A stretch of 64,000 nucleotides of DNA from Aquimarina mytili (GTDB lineage Bacteria > Bacteroidota > Bacteroidia > Flavobacteriales > Flavobacteriaceae). The stretch spans positions 244,695-308,694 of the forward strand of contig NZ_JAERQJ010000005.1 in assembly GCF_016735115.1 (NCBI RefSeq), written 5' to 3'. The first letter of the stretch is position 1; every line of letters begins with the position of its first letter. The position numbers were made by a program, and so were the translations under genes. The notes beneath the pieces were generated by a model. That model worked only from the letters and a program-made list of their open reading frames with translations, was not told the DNA's origin and did no database searches. Positions 43,307 through 53,441 of this stretch are shown here, in pieces.

Positions 43307-43353
43307 GAGCATAAATTTAAATAAGATCAGAAACTACAGACATACGCTGGATA

Positions 43354-43731
43354 CTAGTTGGATTCAATTTCTTGTTTAACAAAGTGTTGTAATATTCCTT
43401 TAATTTTAGATTCGATTAAAGAGTATTCAGGCATTTCTTTTCCCGAAAATAAAAACATAAAAGTGAATTGATGGGTAGTGTTGGGTACAATATACTTATT
43501 TTTTCTATAACTTTCGCGTAATAAACGCTTTATACGGTTACGATCAACCGCTTTTTTAAAATTGCGTTTACTAACCGAAACACCAACCTTGAATGTAACA
43601 TCATCATCAAAATTAGATTTCCTATATACCAAACGAATTGGGTATTTGGAGATTGATTTCCCTTCAGAAAACAACAAATCTATTGCCTTACTACTTTTTA
43701 ATTTTTCTTTTTTATTAAAAGTTGCTTCCAT
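43354..43731 (-). CDS. rnpA: Ribonuclease P protein component
   Basis: 125 residues from the ATG at 43731; a GTG directly upstream would add one. It is the protein subunit of RNase P that helps mature tRNA 5' ends. Signature: basic N-terminus (TFNKKEKLKSSKAIDLLFSE), central beta strands (DVTFKVGVSVSKRNFKKAVD), and the RNR motif RNRIKRLLRESYRKNK. It is placed before an S41 peptidase gene, an order I recall from other Flavobacteriaceae, rather than next to rpmH. Confidence 0.95.
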   Translation of the reverse strand: MEATFNKKEKLKSSKAIDLLFSEGKSISKYPIRLVYRKSNFDDDVTFKVGVSVSKRNFKKAVDRNRIKRLLRESYRKNKYIVPNTTHQFTFMFLFSGKEMPEYSLIESKIKGILQHFVKQEIESN

Positions 43732-43781
43732 CACGTGTTAAATGTAGTAATAAGATTTCTTATACAAGGTGTTATAAAAAA

Positions 43782-43807
43782 CCGGCTTTAAAATTTTTTA
43801 AAGCCGG
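43782..43807 (-). terminator. Terminator of the S8/M1 peptidase operon
   Basis: CCGGCTTTAAAA and TTTTAAAGCCGG form a 12-bp inverted repeat. On the minus strand it is followed by TTTTTTATAAC, 27 bp after the M1 stop. Confidence 0.9.
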
Positions 43808-43833
43808 CGATTAAGTATGATGTGTTTATATTT

Positions 43834-45675
43834 TTACTCCGTATAAATATTGTTACTAGGATTGATGTCTGCCATAACACTAGTAATATCAATTTTAATA
43901 GACTTTATTTCAGATTTCGGTTTATTAATATCAAAGATATATGTGGGGCTTGCCCACGGCCAATCTGGTAAAGTCGTTCTTTTTATAGCTGGAATAGGGT
44001 TTTCTTTTACTCCTCTCATCATTCTAATAGGCATATAAAAAGATTCGATTGAACCATCATTATATTCTACATAAAGATCAATAGGCATTGGCATTAATCC
44101 GATGCGTTCTAGAGTTATTTTTGTAGTATTATTGGTGTTTTGTGTAACCTCTTTGATTCCATAATCAATGGCATTTGTAGTTTGGGTCCAATCGGTTAGA
44201 TACCAATCTAATTGTATGCCAGATACTTTTTCTGCCACTCTTTTAATATCATTAGGAGTGGGGTGTTTAAATTTCCACTCATCAAAATATCTTCTAATCG
44301 TTTTTGCAAGGTTATCCTCACCGATTACATATCCTAATTGCGAAAGAAAAACTGCTCCTTTAGAATATGCAGATGCACCATATGCTGAGTTATGAGCATA
44401 ACGATCTGCCTGTGTTGTTTGTGGTTGTTCTATTCCTGAAATGGCTAATTGATAATACGTATTGTATACACCTCTTAATGAATTTGGGTTATTTTGCTTC
44501 ATTACCTCATTCATTGCCATGGTAGAAATATAGCTTGTAAACCCTTCATCCATCCATTCGTGTTTGGATTCGTTAGTTGCTAAAATATGTTGAAACCAAG
44601 CATGAGCCATTTCGTGTGCCGTAACACCAACAAGGCTTCCAAAATTTCTTTCTCCTGTAATTAAGGTACACATAGCATACTCCATTCCTCCATCACCTCC
44701 TTGAATTATAGAATATTGATCATAAGGGTATTTTCCTATTTTTTCACTAAAATAGTTCATAAGCTCTGCAGCCTTAGGCTGTAGGTCTTTCCAATTGTCG
44801 ATTATATCGTCATTGTTTTTATATAAAAAATGTAATGTTGGACCATTGGGAATACTTAAAACATCATGAACATAATCAGGGTCTGCAGCCCATGCAAAAT
44901 CATGAACATTAGGAGCCTTAAAATGCCAAGAGAGTTTTTTCCCTTTCCTCTTAACTTCAGTTCCTTCTTTTTGATATCCATACCCTATTTGTTCTGGGTT
45001 CTGCAGATATCCAGTTCCACCCAAAATATAATCTTTATCGATATTGATAGTTACATCAAAATTACCCCATACGCCATGAAACTCTCTGGCAATATAAGGG
45101 GCAGCATGCCACCCTTCAAAATCATATTCGGCCATCTTTGGGTACCATTGTGTCATTGATAGTGCTACGCCTTCGTTATTGTTGCGTCCAGATCGCCTTA
45201 TTTGTTTAGGAACCTGTCCATCAAACACCATAGAAAAAGTTACCTTTTCTCCTGGTAAAATAGGCTTATCCAGGGCAACTTCCAGAACTGTCCCCGCAAC
45301 CTTATATGTCAAAGACGCACCATTTTGTGTTAAGGAAGAAACGTTTAGGTATCCTATTTCTTCTGGAGTTAGTGCACTAATTCGACTTAGGACTCTTGGG
45401 TCAGGATCAGGAAGGTTTTGAGAACGGGTATCCATTTCACTTCCTGGCTGAAAAGCATTAAAATACAAATGATAAAAAACCTGAGTTAAAGTATCAGGAG
45501 AGTTGTTTGTATACACAAGCTCCTGTGTTCCTTTGTATTGAAAATTTTCAACATCCATGTCTACATTCATCTTGTAATCTACATGTTGTTGCCAATAGGA
45601 TGTGTTGTTTTGTGCAACCACATTAGTTGCAACAAATAAAAAAACTAAAGCAATTTGTTTTAACATAATACTCAT
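43834..45675 (-). CDS. Secreted M1-family zinc metallopeptidase
   Basis: 613 residues. Signal peptide at the N-terminus (LKQIALVFLFVATNVVAQ after an optional MSI). The zinc site is HEMAH at about 355 with the third ligand Glu after 18 residues (EWMDEGFTSY), exactly the M1 spacing. An exopeptidase-type GGMEYAM motif comes just before it. It probably acts on peptides in the periplasm or outside the cell. The gene follows the S8 peptidase gene by 3 bp, so the two proteases are cotranscribed. Confidence 0.93.
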   Translation of the reverse strand: MSIMLKQIALVFLFVATNVVAQNNTSYWQQHVDYKMNVDMDVENFQYKGTQELVYTNNSPDTLTQVFYHLYFNAFQPGSEMDTRSQNLPDPDPRVLSRISALTPEEIGYLNVSSLTQNGASLTYKVAGTVLEVALDKPILPGEKVTFSMVFDGQVPKQIRRSGRNNNEGVALSMTQWYPKMAEYDFEGWHAAPYIAREFHGVWGNFDVTINIDKDYILGGTGYLQNPEQIGYGYQKEGTEVKRKGKKLSWHFKAPNVHDFAWAADPDYVHDVLSIPNGPTLHFLYKNNDDIIDNWKDLQPKAAELMNYFSEKIGKYPYDQYSIIQGGDGGMEYAMCTLITGERNFGSLVGVTAHEMAHAWFQHILATNESKHEWMDEGFTSYISTMAMNEVMKQNNPNSLRGVYNTYYQLAISGIEQPQTTQADRYAHNSAYGASAYSKGAVFLSQLGYVIGEDNLAKTIRRYFDEWKFKHPTPNDIKRVAEKVSGIQLDWYLTDWTQTTNAIDYGIKEVTQNTNNTTKITLERIGLMPMPIDLYVEYNDGSIESFYMPIRMMRGVKENPIPAIKRTTLPDWPWASPTYIFDINKPKSEIKSIKIDITSVMADINPSNNIYTE

Positions 45676-45678
45676 AAG

Positions 45679-47355
45679 TTACTTAGACATTTTATCTGCC
45701 ATAATAAGGGCATTATATAGGTTTACCATTTTTCCAGACTTGGATAGTTCAGAAAAAGCAGAGATACCAGGTGTATCTGTACCGATATTAACAGTGGCCT
45801 TAGTACTTAATCCGCTATCCATAAGAATTTGTTTTACTTGAGAAGCCTTGAGTTTTGGGTAGTAAGATCGTATCAAGGCAGCAACACCAGCCACCGCAGG
45901 TGAAGCCATTGATGTTCCTTGCAAATATTTATAAGAGTTATTCGGAGCTGTAGACCATATTTTAACCCCTGGAGCAAAAGCATCCACATTGCTTTTTCCA
46001 TAATTAGAAAAATCTGCAACCAAATCAGAGCCATATTTATAATTTAAGGCACCAATAGTAATAAAGTTATTTGCTATTTCTGAAGTATTATCAGTTTGGT
46101 CGTTTGGATACACAGGTTTTTGATCAAGGTCTATGCCCTCGTTTCCTGCGGCATTAACAATAAGTACATCTTTTGATGCGGCATATTGAATCGCTTCTCT
46201 AACCCATTCTGGGTGTGTACTATAGTATTTTCCAAAACTTGTGTTGATCACTTTGGCTCCATTATCTACGGCATATCGTATAGCAAGAGCAATATCTTTA
46301 TCGTACTCATCACCATTAGGAACCGCTCTTATGGCCATTATTTTTACATTTTGCGCCACACCATTCATTCCTTTTCCATTATTTCTCTCAGCGGCAATAA
46401 TTCCTGCGACATGAGTTCCGTGTAAAACACCCTCTTTTTTAGGATCAGGTCCCATTACTTTATTATCACCGTATTTTGTATTCGTAATGTCATCCACATT
46501 ATCACCAACAGGAGTTCTTCCGTCAAAGTCCAGGTTAAGATTGTAATTAAGTTGCTCTGTAAAATGTTCAACCCCTTCTGTTAAGTCTTTAATAAAATCG
46601 GGAATAGTATCGCCAGAATCTAAAAATCCAAACATCTGAGACAGAAAAGCAATGTGCTGTTGCATTTCGGGTGTTTTGGCTTCTAGGGTTAACAGTTCTT
46701 GACTAGAATAATCTTCTTTTCCTAAGGCTTCAGAAACAGCTTTGTGAGAAATTTTAGATTGTTGCAGAATTTGTTCATACTGCATCTTATTTCCTGAAGC
46801 CTCTTGATATTCTTTTTCAAACTCTGCTTTAGCTTCTATATATTGCTGATATTCGTCTCGATCACTTTCTGCTACAGAAGCAAGGGTTTTACCAACGTAT
46901 TTAGGCTTTAATTTTTTGATAATTCTAACATACTCCAGGTTTTCATCCTCAGAGTCACCCAGAAAATTCCACCCATGAATATCATCTACATATCCATTGT
47001 TGTCATCATCTTTGCCATTGCTTTTAATTTCTTTTGGGTTTGTCCAAACCACTCCTCTAAGGTCTTCGTGTTCTATATCAACACCACTATCAATGACTCC
47101 AACGATTACGGTTTGACCTTTCCTCGTTTTAATAATTTCATTATAAGCCTTATCCACACTCATTCCAGGAATTGTGTCAGAAACTAAATCACGAGCCCCC
47201 CAATTTTTTAATTGAGAACCGGTTAGATCTATGTTTTTTAATGGAATAGAATCTATATTCTCTATTGGAGTAGAAACAATTACCGGAGCTCCACAACTCG
47301 CAAGAACGATTGAAGAAGCAATAGCAATAAGGGTTTTATTTGATGAGAAATTCAT
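45679..47355 (-). CDS. S8 subtilisin-like protease lipoprotein with a long Asp-His insertion
   Basis: 558 residues. Lipoprotein signal with lipobox LASCG at residue 21. The catalytic triad is readable: Asp89 (VIVGVIDSGVDIEHEDL), His315 (LHGTHVAGIIAAE) and Ser482 (GTSMASPAVAG), with oxyanion Asn405 (NAAGNEG). About 225 residues separate Asp and His, against some 35-60 in common subtilisins. The extra segment (about 135-300) is helical and charged and ends in a DGRTPVGDNVDD loop that may bind calcium. It is likely an envelope protease facing the outside or periplasm. Ends 3 bp before the M1 peptidase gene. Confidence 0.94.
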   Translation of the reverse strand: MNFSSNKTLIAIASSIVLASCGAPVIVSTPIENIDSIPLKNIDLTGSQLKNWGARDLVSDTIPGMSVDKAYNEIIKTRKGQTVIVGVIDSGVDIEHEDLRGVVWTNPKEIKSNGKDDDNNGYVDDIHGWNFLGDSEDENLEYVRIIKKLKPKYVGKTLASVAESDRDEYQQYIEAKAEFEKEYQEASGNKMQYEQILQQSKISHKAVSEALGKEDYSSQELLTLEAKTPEMQQHIAFLSQMFGFLDSGDTIPDFIKDLTEGVEHFTEQLNYNLNLDFDGRTPVGDNVDDITNTKYGDNKVMGPDPKKEGVLHGTHVAGIIAAERNNGKGMNGVAQNVKIMAIRAVPNGDEYDKDIALAIRYAVDNGAKVINTSFGKYYSTHPEWVREAIQYAASKDVLIVNAAGNEGIDLDQKPVYPNDQTDNTSEIANNFITIGALNYKYGSDLVADFSNYGKSNVDAFAPGVKIWSTAPNNSYKYLQGTSMASPAVAGVAALIRSYYPKLKASQVKQILMDSGLSTKATVNIGTDTPGISAFSELSKSGKMVNLYNALIMADKMSK

Positions 47356-47369
47356 TTTTATACTTTATT

Positions 47370-48230
47370 TTAATTAAATATGTCTTGACACGTAAAGACT
47401 TCTTTAAGCCTCACGCCTTTTTCGGTATGTTGTACTGTTATTATTTCATTATGGGCATCGTGTTCTAAGAACAAATACCAACCTTGGGTAGCTGCATTCT
47501 CCAGAAACAACTTTTTTTCATCTAGAGTCAAAAGAGGCCTTGTATCATAACCCATAACATAGGGCAGAGGTATATGGCCTGCCGTGGGCAGCAAATCTGC
47601 CATAAAAACTATAGTTTTGTTATTGTGTTCTATATGCGGAATCATTTGTTTTTCTGTATGTCCATCTACAAAGAGTACGCCAAACCCTAACTCTGAGTTT
47701 TTTTGAAACGCATTTTCTGTTCTGGAGATAAAATTTAATTGCCCACTCTCCTGGATAGGCATAATGTTTTCTTTTAGAAAAGATGCTTTTTCACGAGCAT
47801 TAGGATTTACAGCCCATTGCCAGTGTTCTTCATTACTCCATATTTTAGCGTTTTTAAAAGCCAACTCATACCCCGTTTTGGTAGTATTCCACTGTACAAC
47901 CCCTCCACAATGATCAAAATGAAGGTGGGTTATAAAAACATCGGTTATATCATCTCTATGAAAGCCTTTTTCATTAAGAGATTTATCTAAGCTATCATTT
48001 CCCCAAAGTGAATAATAACTAAAGAATTTTTCAGATTGCTTGTCTCCCATACCAGAGTCAATAAGAATAAGCTTATCACCGTCTTCAATAAGCAAACACC
48101 TTGCCGCAATATCAATAAGGTTTTTATTGTCTGCAGGGTTCGTTTTGTTCCATAAAACTTTTGGGACAACACCAAACATAGCGCCACCGTCAAGTTTAAA
48201 ATTTCCAGCCTTTATGGGATATAAGTTCAT
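47370..48230 (-). CDS. Metallo-beta-lactamase-fold hydrolase
   Basis: 286 residues. The metal motif is VFITHLHFDHCGGVVQ (HxHxDH), with DSGMGDK upstream, VDGHTEKQMIPHIEH and FMADLLPTAGHIPL downstream, and the late His in FLEHDAHNEI. This is the glyoxalase II / lactonase / alkylsulfatase-like superfamily without an obvious signal peptide, so it is cytoplasmic. The substrate is unknown. It is 14 bp upstream of the S8 protease gene and 41 bp downstream of the SulP gene, all in one direction. Confidence 0.9.
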   Translation of the reverse strand: MNLYPIKAGNFKLDGGAMFGVVPKVLWNKTNPADNKNLIDIAARCLLIEDGDKLILIDSGMGDKQSEKFFSYYSLWGNDSLDKSLNEKGFHRDDITDVFITHLHFDHCGGVVQWNTTKTGYELAFKNAKIWSNEEHWQWAVNPNAREKASFLKENIMPIQESGQLNFISRTENAFQKNSELGFGVLFVDGHTEKQMIPHIEHNNKTIVFMADLLPTAGHIPLPYVMGYDTRPLLTLDEKKLFLENAATQGWYLFLEHDAHNEIITVQHTEKGVRLKEVFTCQDIFN

Positions 48231-48271
48231 AATTTATCAAAATCTTTGCAAAATAGAAAAAATGATAAGGA

Positions 48272-50536
48272 TCAAGATTTAATTTTTGGACTTTTTAACA
48301 CTATTTCGTCATATTGAATGTTGGAAACAATTTTTTCAAGGCGGGTTCCGTAATCCAAAAGGGCTTTTACTTCTTTTACACTCGCCAAACGTTCTTTTCT
48401 TAATAACAATAAAGAATTGCCGTTACATTCGATATGATAATACGGGTTACTCTCAAAAAATAGTACTAATTCATCTTTAAAGAATGATCGAATTTTTTCT
48501 GGGTTTTCACCTAAAAGAAAGAATCTTTTTGAAAAATCAGGATGTTCTTCGATTTGAATATCTTTAAAACCAGCAAATTTATATACAAACTCTAATAACC
48601 CCTCTCTATCCAAAGTAAATTTAGGGATTTCCTTTTTTAATTGTATGGTCAATAGCGTTGTTCGAACCAAAGATCGAGTAATAAATTCACCTTCAGAAAA
48701 CTCTACATCAGAGATTTTAAATATCGCATTGGGATCAAAAATAGCATTACTTGTATACTTGACTTTTTTAGTTTTGAAGAACACAAAATCAGTCAACCCG
48801 CAAGAACTATGGTCTTTTTTGGGATCATAATGCCAAGAAAAATCAGTAGCAATGTTTTGTAAATCTTTTTGTCGTTTGGTTAGGTTTGAGTTTGATTCTT
48901 TTTTAATTTTTTTCGAAAAAGGAATTAAACTTCTAACCGCCAAAGGATGCTCTGATGATGCTCCATGAATATCTAGCCCCGTGATTTCAAAAGACCCACC
49001 TTTTCTGGTAAAAGAATCTTGATAACCCAAGAGGCTTTCTTGCACTGTATAATCAACAAAGTCGCAAAAAGAAAAATCAATGATCGCATCTTGGTTTTCG
49101 GGGATAGTATCTAATTTTCTTTTTAATCTGGAATAGTTCAAAAAACTAGAAAACCCTTTTACACTTATAAAATATGTACCACTTCCTCCTTCTTTAAACA
49201 TAAGAACATTGGGTTTAAAGAGATTTCTCACAAAAAACATAATACTTTTATTAAGTATGAAATGTATAATTATGGTGGCTAGTATACCGATTAAGATTCC
49301 TGTAATTAGGTTGGTGGTAATGGTTGCAATAATGGTTGCAAAAAAAATAAGAACCTGTTCTTTTCCGATTTTTGCAATGTCTTTCAGGTTTTTGGGAGCT
49401 GCAAGTTTATATCCTGTATAGACTAGTATCGCAGCCAGGGCCGTAAGAGGAATCCTTTTGAGTTGATCTTGAAACAAAACCACAAACAAGATAAGAAACA
49501 CAGAATGAAAGAAGTTGGCAGACCTGTTCGCTCCTCCATTATTCACATTTACAGAGCTTCTGGCAATAACAGTAACCACATTAAGCCCCCCTAAAAACCC
49601 GCTGGCAATTGAGGCAATACCTAGTGCTGTAAGATCTTTATTTACATTAGATCTTCTTTTAAAAGGGTCAAGTTTATCAACAGCTTTGATGCTTAACAAA
49701 GACTCTATACTTGAAATCAATGTAATTGCCATGACAACCCCAATAAATTTGGGATCAAGTACTAACGAAAAATCAGGAGTAGGAAAGTTTGATAATACAT
49801 TGTCAGGAATCTGAACCAAAAGATTGGCACTAATTGGATATTGATCACTTGAGAAAAACTCATAGTAATAACTCAATCCTATTGCCAGCAAAACAATCCA
49901 CATGGGTGCAGGTAACAGCTGAAAATATTTATTGCGGATTTTACCATAAAAAACCATAATAAAAAGACTTAGCACCCCCACAATTGCGGCAATAAGAATA
50001 TGATATTGATCAGGCACTAGCAATGATGAAATACTACCAGGAATATCAGCCAATAAAGAAAGAGTATCTCCTTTAATACTGGTATTGGCTAGCATGACGT
50101 GAAACTGCTTTGCAAAAATACTAATACCAATAGCAGCAAGCATCCCTTGAATTGCGGAAGACGGAAAAAAATCGCTTAGAATTCCTAAGCGCAACTGCCC
50201 GATAATAATCATTAAAGCACCAGAGCATATAATTGCGGCAAGGGTAAAAATATAGCCTTGATATACATCTCCATTCGCAAGTGTAGTTATTGCTCCCAAC
50301 AAGACGACAACTAACCCATTTCCAGGTCCAGTTATAGTAACATTAGATCCACCAAAAATAGATACAATTATTCCTCCAACTACAGCTGCAATTATTCCCG
50401 AAATAGGAGGAGCTTCTGAAGCTAATGCCAATCCGAGACCAAGAGGTAATGCAATTAATGATACCACAAAGCCAGAAAACATGTTTTTAGGTAATTGGGA
50501 GATAAAATCAGATGTTTTGTTGTTTGTCTTTTCCAT
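48272..50536 (-). CDS. SulP-family anion transporter with an extra C-terminal domain
   Basis: 754 residues. About 11-14 membrane helices in the first 430 residues carry the SulP look: NMFSGFVVSLIALPLGLGLA, APPISGIIAAVVGGIIVSIF, NVTITGPGNGLVVVLL, and SIESLLSIKAVDKLD. A STAS-like domain follows at about 455-530 (DAIIDFSFCDFVDYTVQESL). Beyond it lies an unusual soluble region of about 200 residues, including TSNAIFDPNAIFKISDVEF and LLDYGTRLEKIVSN; part of it is reminiscent of DUF3137-type sequences. SulP proteins import sulfate, bicarbonate or other anions. The substrate is not readable. Its start directly abuts the universal stress gene's stop. Confidence 0.93.
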   Translation of the reverse strand: MEKTNNKTSDFISQLPKNMFSGFVVSLIALPLGLGLALASEAPPISGIIAAVVGGIIVSIFGGSNVTITGPGNGLVVVLLGAITTLANGDVYQGYIFTLAAIICSGALMIIIGQLRLGILSDFFPSSAIQGMLAAIGISIFAKQFHVMLANTSIKGDTLSLLADIPGSISSLLVPDQYHILIAAIVGVLSLFIMVFYGKIRNKYFQLLPAPMWIVLLAIGLSYYYEFFSSDQYPISANLLVQIPDNVLSNFPTPDFSLVLDPKFIGVVMAITLISSIESLLSIKAVDKLDPFKRRSNVNKDLTALGIASIASGFLGGLNVVTVIARSSVNVNNGGANRSANFFHSVFLILFVVLFQDQLKRIPLTALAAILVYTGYKLAAPKNLKDIAKIGKEQVLIFFATIIATITTNLITGILIGILATIIIHFILNKSIMFFVRNLFKPNVLMFKEGGSGTYFISVKGFSSFLNYSRLKRKLDTIPENQDAIIDFSFCDFVDYTVQESLLGYQDSFTRKGGSFEITGLDIHGASSEHPLAVRSLIPFSKKIKKESNSNLTKRQKDLQNIATDFSWHYDPKKDHSSCGLTDFVFFKTKKVKYTSNAIFDPNAIFKISDVEFSEGEFITRSLVRTTLLTIQLKKEIPKFTLDREGLLEFVYKFAGFKDIQIEEHPDFSKRFFLLGENPEKIRSFFKDELVLFFESNPYYHIECNGNSLLLLRKERLASVKEVKALLDYGTRLEKIVSNIQYDEIVLKSPKIKS

Positions 50537-51397
50537 TTATCTCATAATTAAAACATCTGTTGGTAGTTCTGTTAGTATGTGTTCGAGATCATGTGGAAAA
50601 ATACGATCCCAGAATGTTGTTTTTTCTGGAGCGCTCATTATTAATAAATCTGCGGCAACAACTTTTGCATAATGCCCGATAGAATATCCTCTTTTTCCAA
50701 AAATAGATTGTGTTTTTACCAATACCCCCTTCTTGTTCGCTTCAGGAACTTCATTAAGGATGTCATAAACACGTTGTTCTTTACTTTTGGATAATTGTTC
50801 TTTTATCAGAGTGTCTTTTAAGAGCGATTGATCATCCTCTACAACAACATGTATTTCTTCTTGGGAAATTTCTTCAACAATAGTAATTTTTTGAGCACCT
50901 AAGTTTTGTGCTACTTCTAAAGAATCAAGTATGGTTTGTTTCGTTTTCTCATCTTCAAGCCCATTCACAACGATATGATTGCATGGTCGCAAATCTTCTG
51001 AAGGCTCAATAAGCAATAAAACAGAGCAATGTGCATTTCGAGTAATTTTTCGTGCTATTGATCCAATATAAAACTTAAGAAAATTCTCTCGTGGTATGGC
51101 CCCAAGCATAATAAGATCTGCATTGTGGTCTTTAGCAGTACTTATAATTACTTCTACAGGGTCTCCTTGTTTCCATATTAGCTTTACTTTTTCATCACCA
51201 TTATCAGAGAATCCAGAAATTAACGCTTTGATTTTTTCTTCTTTGGATTTTGTTTTTTCTCCCACATGAACTAGAATTAGTTGAGAATCAAAAAAATCAA
51301 CCATTCTCATGGCTTCAAAAATGTTATTTTTAAGATTAGGAGAAAAAGCTACACCAATAAGGATGGTGCTAAATTTGTGATTGAATACTTCGTTCAA
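50537..51397 (-). CDS. Tandem universal stress protein
   Basis: 286 residues with two UspA-like halves (about 10-145 and 150-286). The first begins STILIGVAFSPNLKNNIFEA and carries ADLIMLGAIPRENFLKFYIG, IARKITRNAHCSVLLLIEP. The second carries HIVVNGLEDEKTKQTILDSL and AADLLIMSAPEKTTFWDRIF, ending LPTDVLIM. The reading frame begins with TTG at 51397 and no in-frame ATG lies nearby. It is immediately upstream of the SulP gene with no gap, and divergent from the antiporter. Usp proteins sense stress or nucleotides; the abutting SulP gene suggests coregulation with anion transport. Confidence 0.88.
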   Translation of the reverse strand: MNEVFNHKFSTILIGVAFSPNLKNNIFEAMRMVDFFDSQLILVHVGEKTKSKEEKIKALISGFSDNGDEKVKLIWKQGDPVEVIISTAKDHNADLIMLGAIPRENFLKFYIGSIARKITRNAHCSVLLLIEPSEDLRPCNHIVVNGLEDEKTKQTILDSLEVAQNLGAQKITIVEEISQEEIHVVVEDDQSLLKDTLIKEQLSKSKEQRVYDILNEVPEANKKGVLVKTQSIFGKRGYSIGHYAKVVAADLLIMSAPEKTTFWDRIFPHDLEHILTELPTDVLIMR

Positions 51398-51528
51398 AGT
51401 TTTATTTTCTAATGCATTATAGCGGCAGAAGATAAACTTATTTTTTGAAACTAGGAAATAGAAGTAATTTCTGCTATGTTCAAAAAAATTACGATCTTTC
51501 TTAACTGTAATTTAGATTATAGAAAAAC

Positions 51529-53364
51529 ATGTTAGAACTAGCAGGAATTATTATACTGGGCATTTTGGCACAATGGGTGGCCTGGAAGTTTAAAATACCC
51601 GCAATTTTGCCATTAATTTTGATAGGGCTATTGGTGGGACCACTGGCAACGTTATTTACCAATGACGGCACCAAACTTATCCAACCTATCTGGAATGGTA
51701 AAGAAGGGTTGTTTCCTGGTGAAAGCTTGTTTTATTTTGTTTCTCTTGCCATTGGTATCATCCTATTTGAGGGAGGGCTTACACTAAGAAGAAGTGAAAT
51801 CCTAAATGTAGGCCCAGTGATTTTGAAGCTAATTACTGTTGCTGTTGCTGTTACCTTTTTTGGTGCCGGAATAGCAGCTCATTTTATTTTTGATTTGACA
51901 TGGCCTATTTCGTTTTTGTTTTCTTCTTTAATTATAGTAACAGGACCCACGGTAATAACGCCTATATTAAGAAACATTCCTTTAAAAAAGGATGTATCTG
52001 CCGTTTTAAAATGGGAAGGAATACTTATAGACCCTATTGGCGCTTTGGTTGCTGTATTGGTATTCGAGTTTATTAGAGCAGGAGGAGGTGAGGAGTTTAC
52101 AATTACTGCTTTAATAGAGTTTGGTAAAATAGTACTTTTTGGATTTACATTCGGATTCACATTTGCACATGGACTTGCTTTTTCTCTTAAAAGAAAAATT
52201 ATTCCGCACTATTTGCTCAATGTAGTAACTCTGGCTGCAGTTTTAGGAGTTTTTGTGATGTCTGATATTTTTGCACACGAATCTGGATTACTCTCTGTAG
52301 TAGTCATGGGTATGGTGCTAGGAAACATCAATCTTCCCAACCTAAATGAGATTTTATATTTTAAAGAATCATTAAGTGTGCTTTTGATATCGATCTTATT
52401 TATCCTTTTGGCGGCAAATATCAATATTGAAGATCTTATGTTGGTATATGACTGGAAAGCTATTTTGCTTTTCGCTGTTGTGGTATTTCTGATACGACCT
52501 TTGGGGGTGTTATTAAGCTCTATGAGATCCGGCCTTAAGACCAATGAAAAATTATTTATCAGTTGGGTAGGGCCCAGAGGGATTGTAGCTGCAGGAATCG
52601 CTTCTTTATTTGGGCTTAAATTAACCAAAATAGGAGAATCGGGAGCAGAGTACATTACACCATTAGTTTTTATGATTGTACTGGGCACTGTATTGCTAAA
52701 TGCTACTACTGCCAGGTATTTTGCAAAATTAGTTGGTGTGTTTTTAAAAACTTCAGAAGGAATTTTAATTATCGGAGCCTCCAAAGTTTCTAGATTAATA
52801 GCTGTATATCTCAAGAACAATAATCGTCATGTCGTTTTAGTCGATAATAACCGAAACAATGTTAATAAAGCCAAAGAGTTGGGATTAGAGGCTCTGGAAG
52901 GAAATATTTATGGAGATCAACTTAAGGATAATATTGAGCTAAATGATGTTGGGTATCTTATGGCCCTTACCGGAAACAGCGATATAAACAAATATGCCAT
53001 CGAAAAGTTTAAGGATCAGTTTGGAGAACATGGAGCCTTTAGGCTAATCACTTCAGAAGAAATGCAAAACCCGAAGAACAACCCACAAGAAGGATTGTTT
53101 TCTCATACAGATGATTATTATAAGCTTATAGAACTTGCTGAAAAATATCCGGGGATCCAGGAGATAAGAATTAAGGATAAAAACCACTATAAAAACCTTA
53201 TAGAGATCACTAAAAAAGATAAAGATATTATTCCGCTATTTTTAAAAGACGTGAATAAGAAAATAAGAATTATCTCCTCATTTAGTGAAGAAATGGAACA
53301 AGTAGAGGAAGATAGTTTTTTGGCTTACATCGGCAAACCTATTGATATCGAATACGTTAAATAA
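51529..53364 (+). CDS. Cation:proton antiporter with RCK/TrkA-N domain
   Basis: 611 residues. About 12 membrane helices in the first 400 residues show CPA1-type motifs: IPAILPLILIGLLVGPLATL, IGIILFEGGLTL, ITGP-like SLIIVTGPTVITPILRN, WEGILIDPIGALVAVLVFEF (conserved Asp), and SWVGPRGIVAAGIASLFGLK. A Rossmann nucleotide-binding TrkA-N/RCK domain follows at about 410-520 (GILIIGASKVSRLIAVYLKN, then VVLVDNNRNNVNKAKELGLE), then a small C-terminal domain. Likely Na+(K+)/H+ exchange regulated by nucleotides. Divergent from the Usp-SulP pair. Confidence 0.93.
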   Translation: MLELAGIIILGILAQWVAWKFKIPAILPLILIGLLVGPLATLFTNDGTKLIQPIWNGKEGLFPGESLFYFVSLAIGIILFEGGLTLRRSEILNVGPVILKLITVAVAVTFFGAGIAAHFIFDLTWPISFLFSSLIIVTGPTVITPILRNIPLKKDVSAVLKWEGILIDPIGALVAVLVFEFIRAGGGEEFTITALIEFGKIVLFGFTFGFTFAHGLAFSLKRKIIPHYLLNVVTLAAVLGVFVMSDIFAHESGLLSVVVMGMVLGNINLPNLNEILYFKESLSVLLISILFILLAANINIEDLMLVYDWKAILLFAVVVFLIRPLGVLLSSMRSGLKTNEKLFISWVGPRGIVAAGIASLFGLKLTKIGESGAEYITPLVFMIVLGTVLLNATTARYFAKLVGVFLKTSEGILIIGASKVSRLIAVYLKNNNRHVVLVDNNRNNVNKAKELGLEALEGNIYGDQLKDNIELNDVGYLMALTGNSDINKYAIEKFKDQFGEHGAFRLITSEEMQNPKNNPQEGLFSHTDDYYKLIELAEKYPGIQEIRIKDKNHYKNLIEITKKDKDIIPLFLKDVNKKIRIISSFSEEMEQVEEDSFLAYIGKPIDIEYVK

Positions 53365-53441
53365 GCACAAAAATAAGACCGCATTAGCCCTCTATAATCA
53401 GTTTTTTTATTGTGGTATGCCTCAAAAGACAGTAATTTTAT

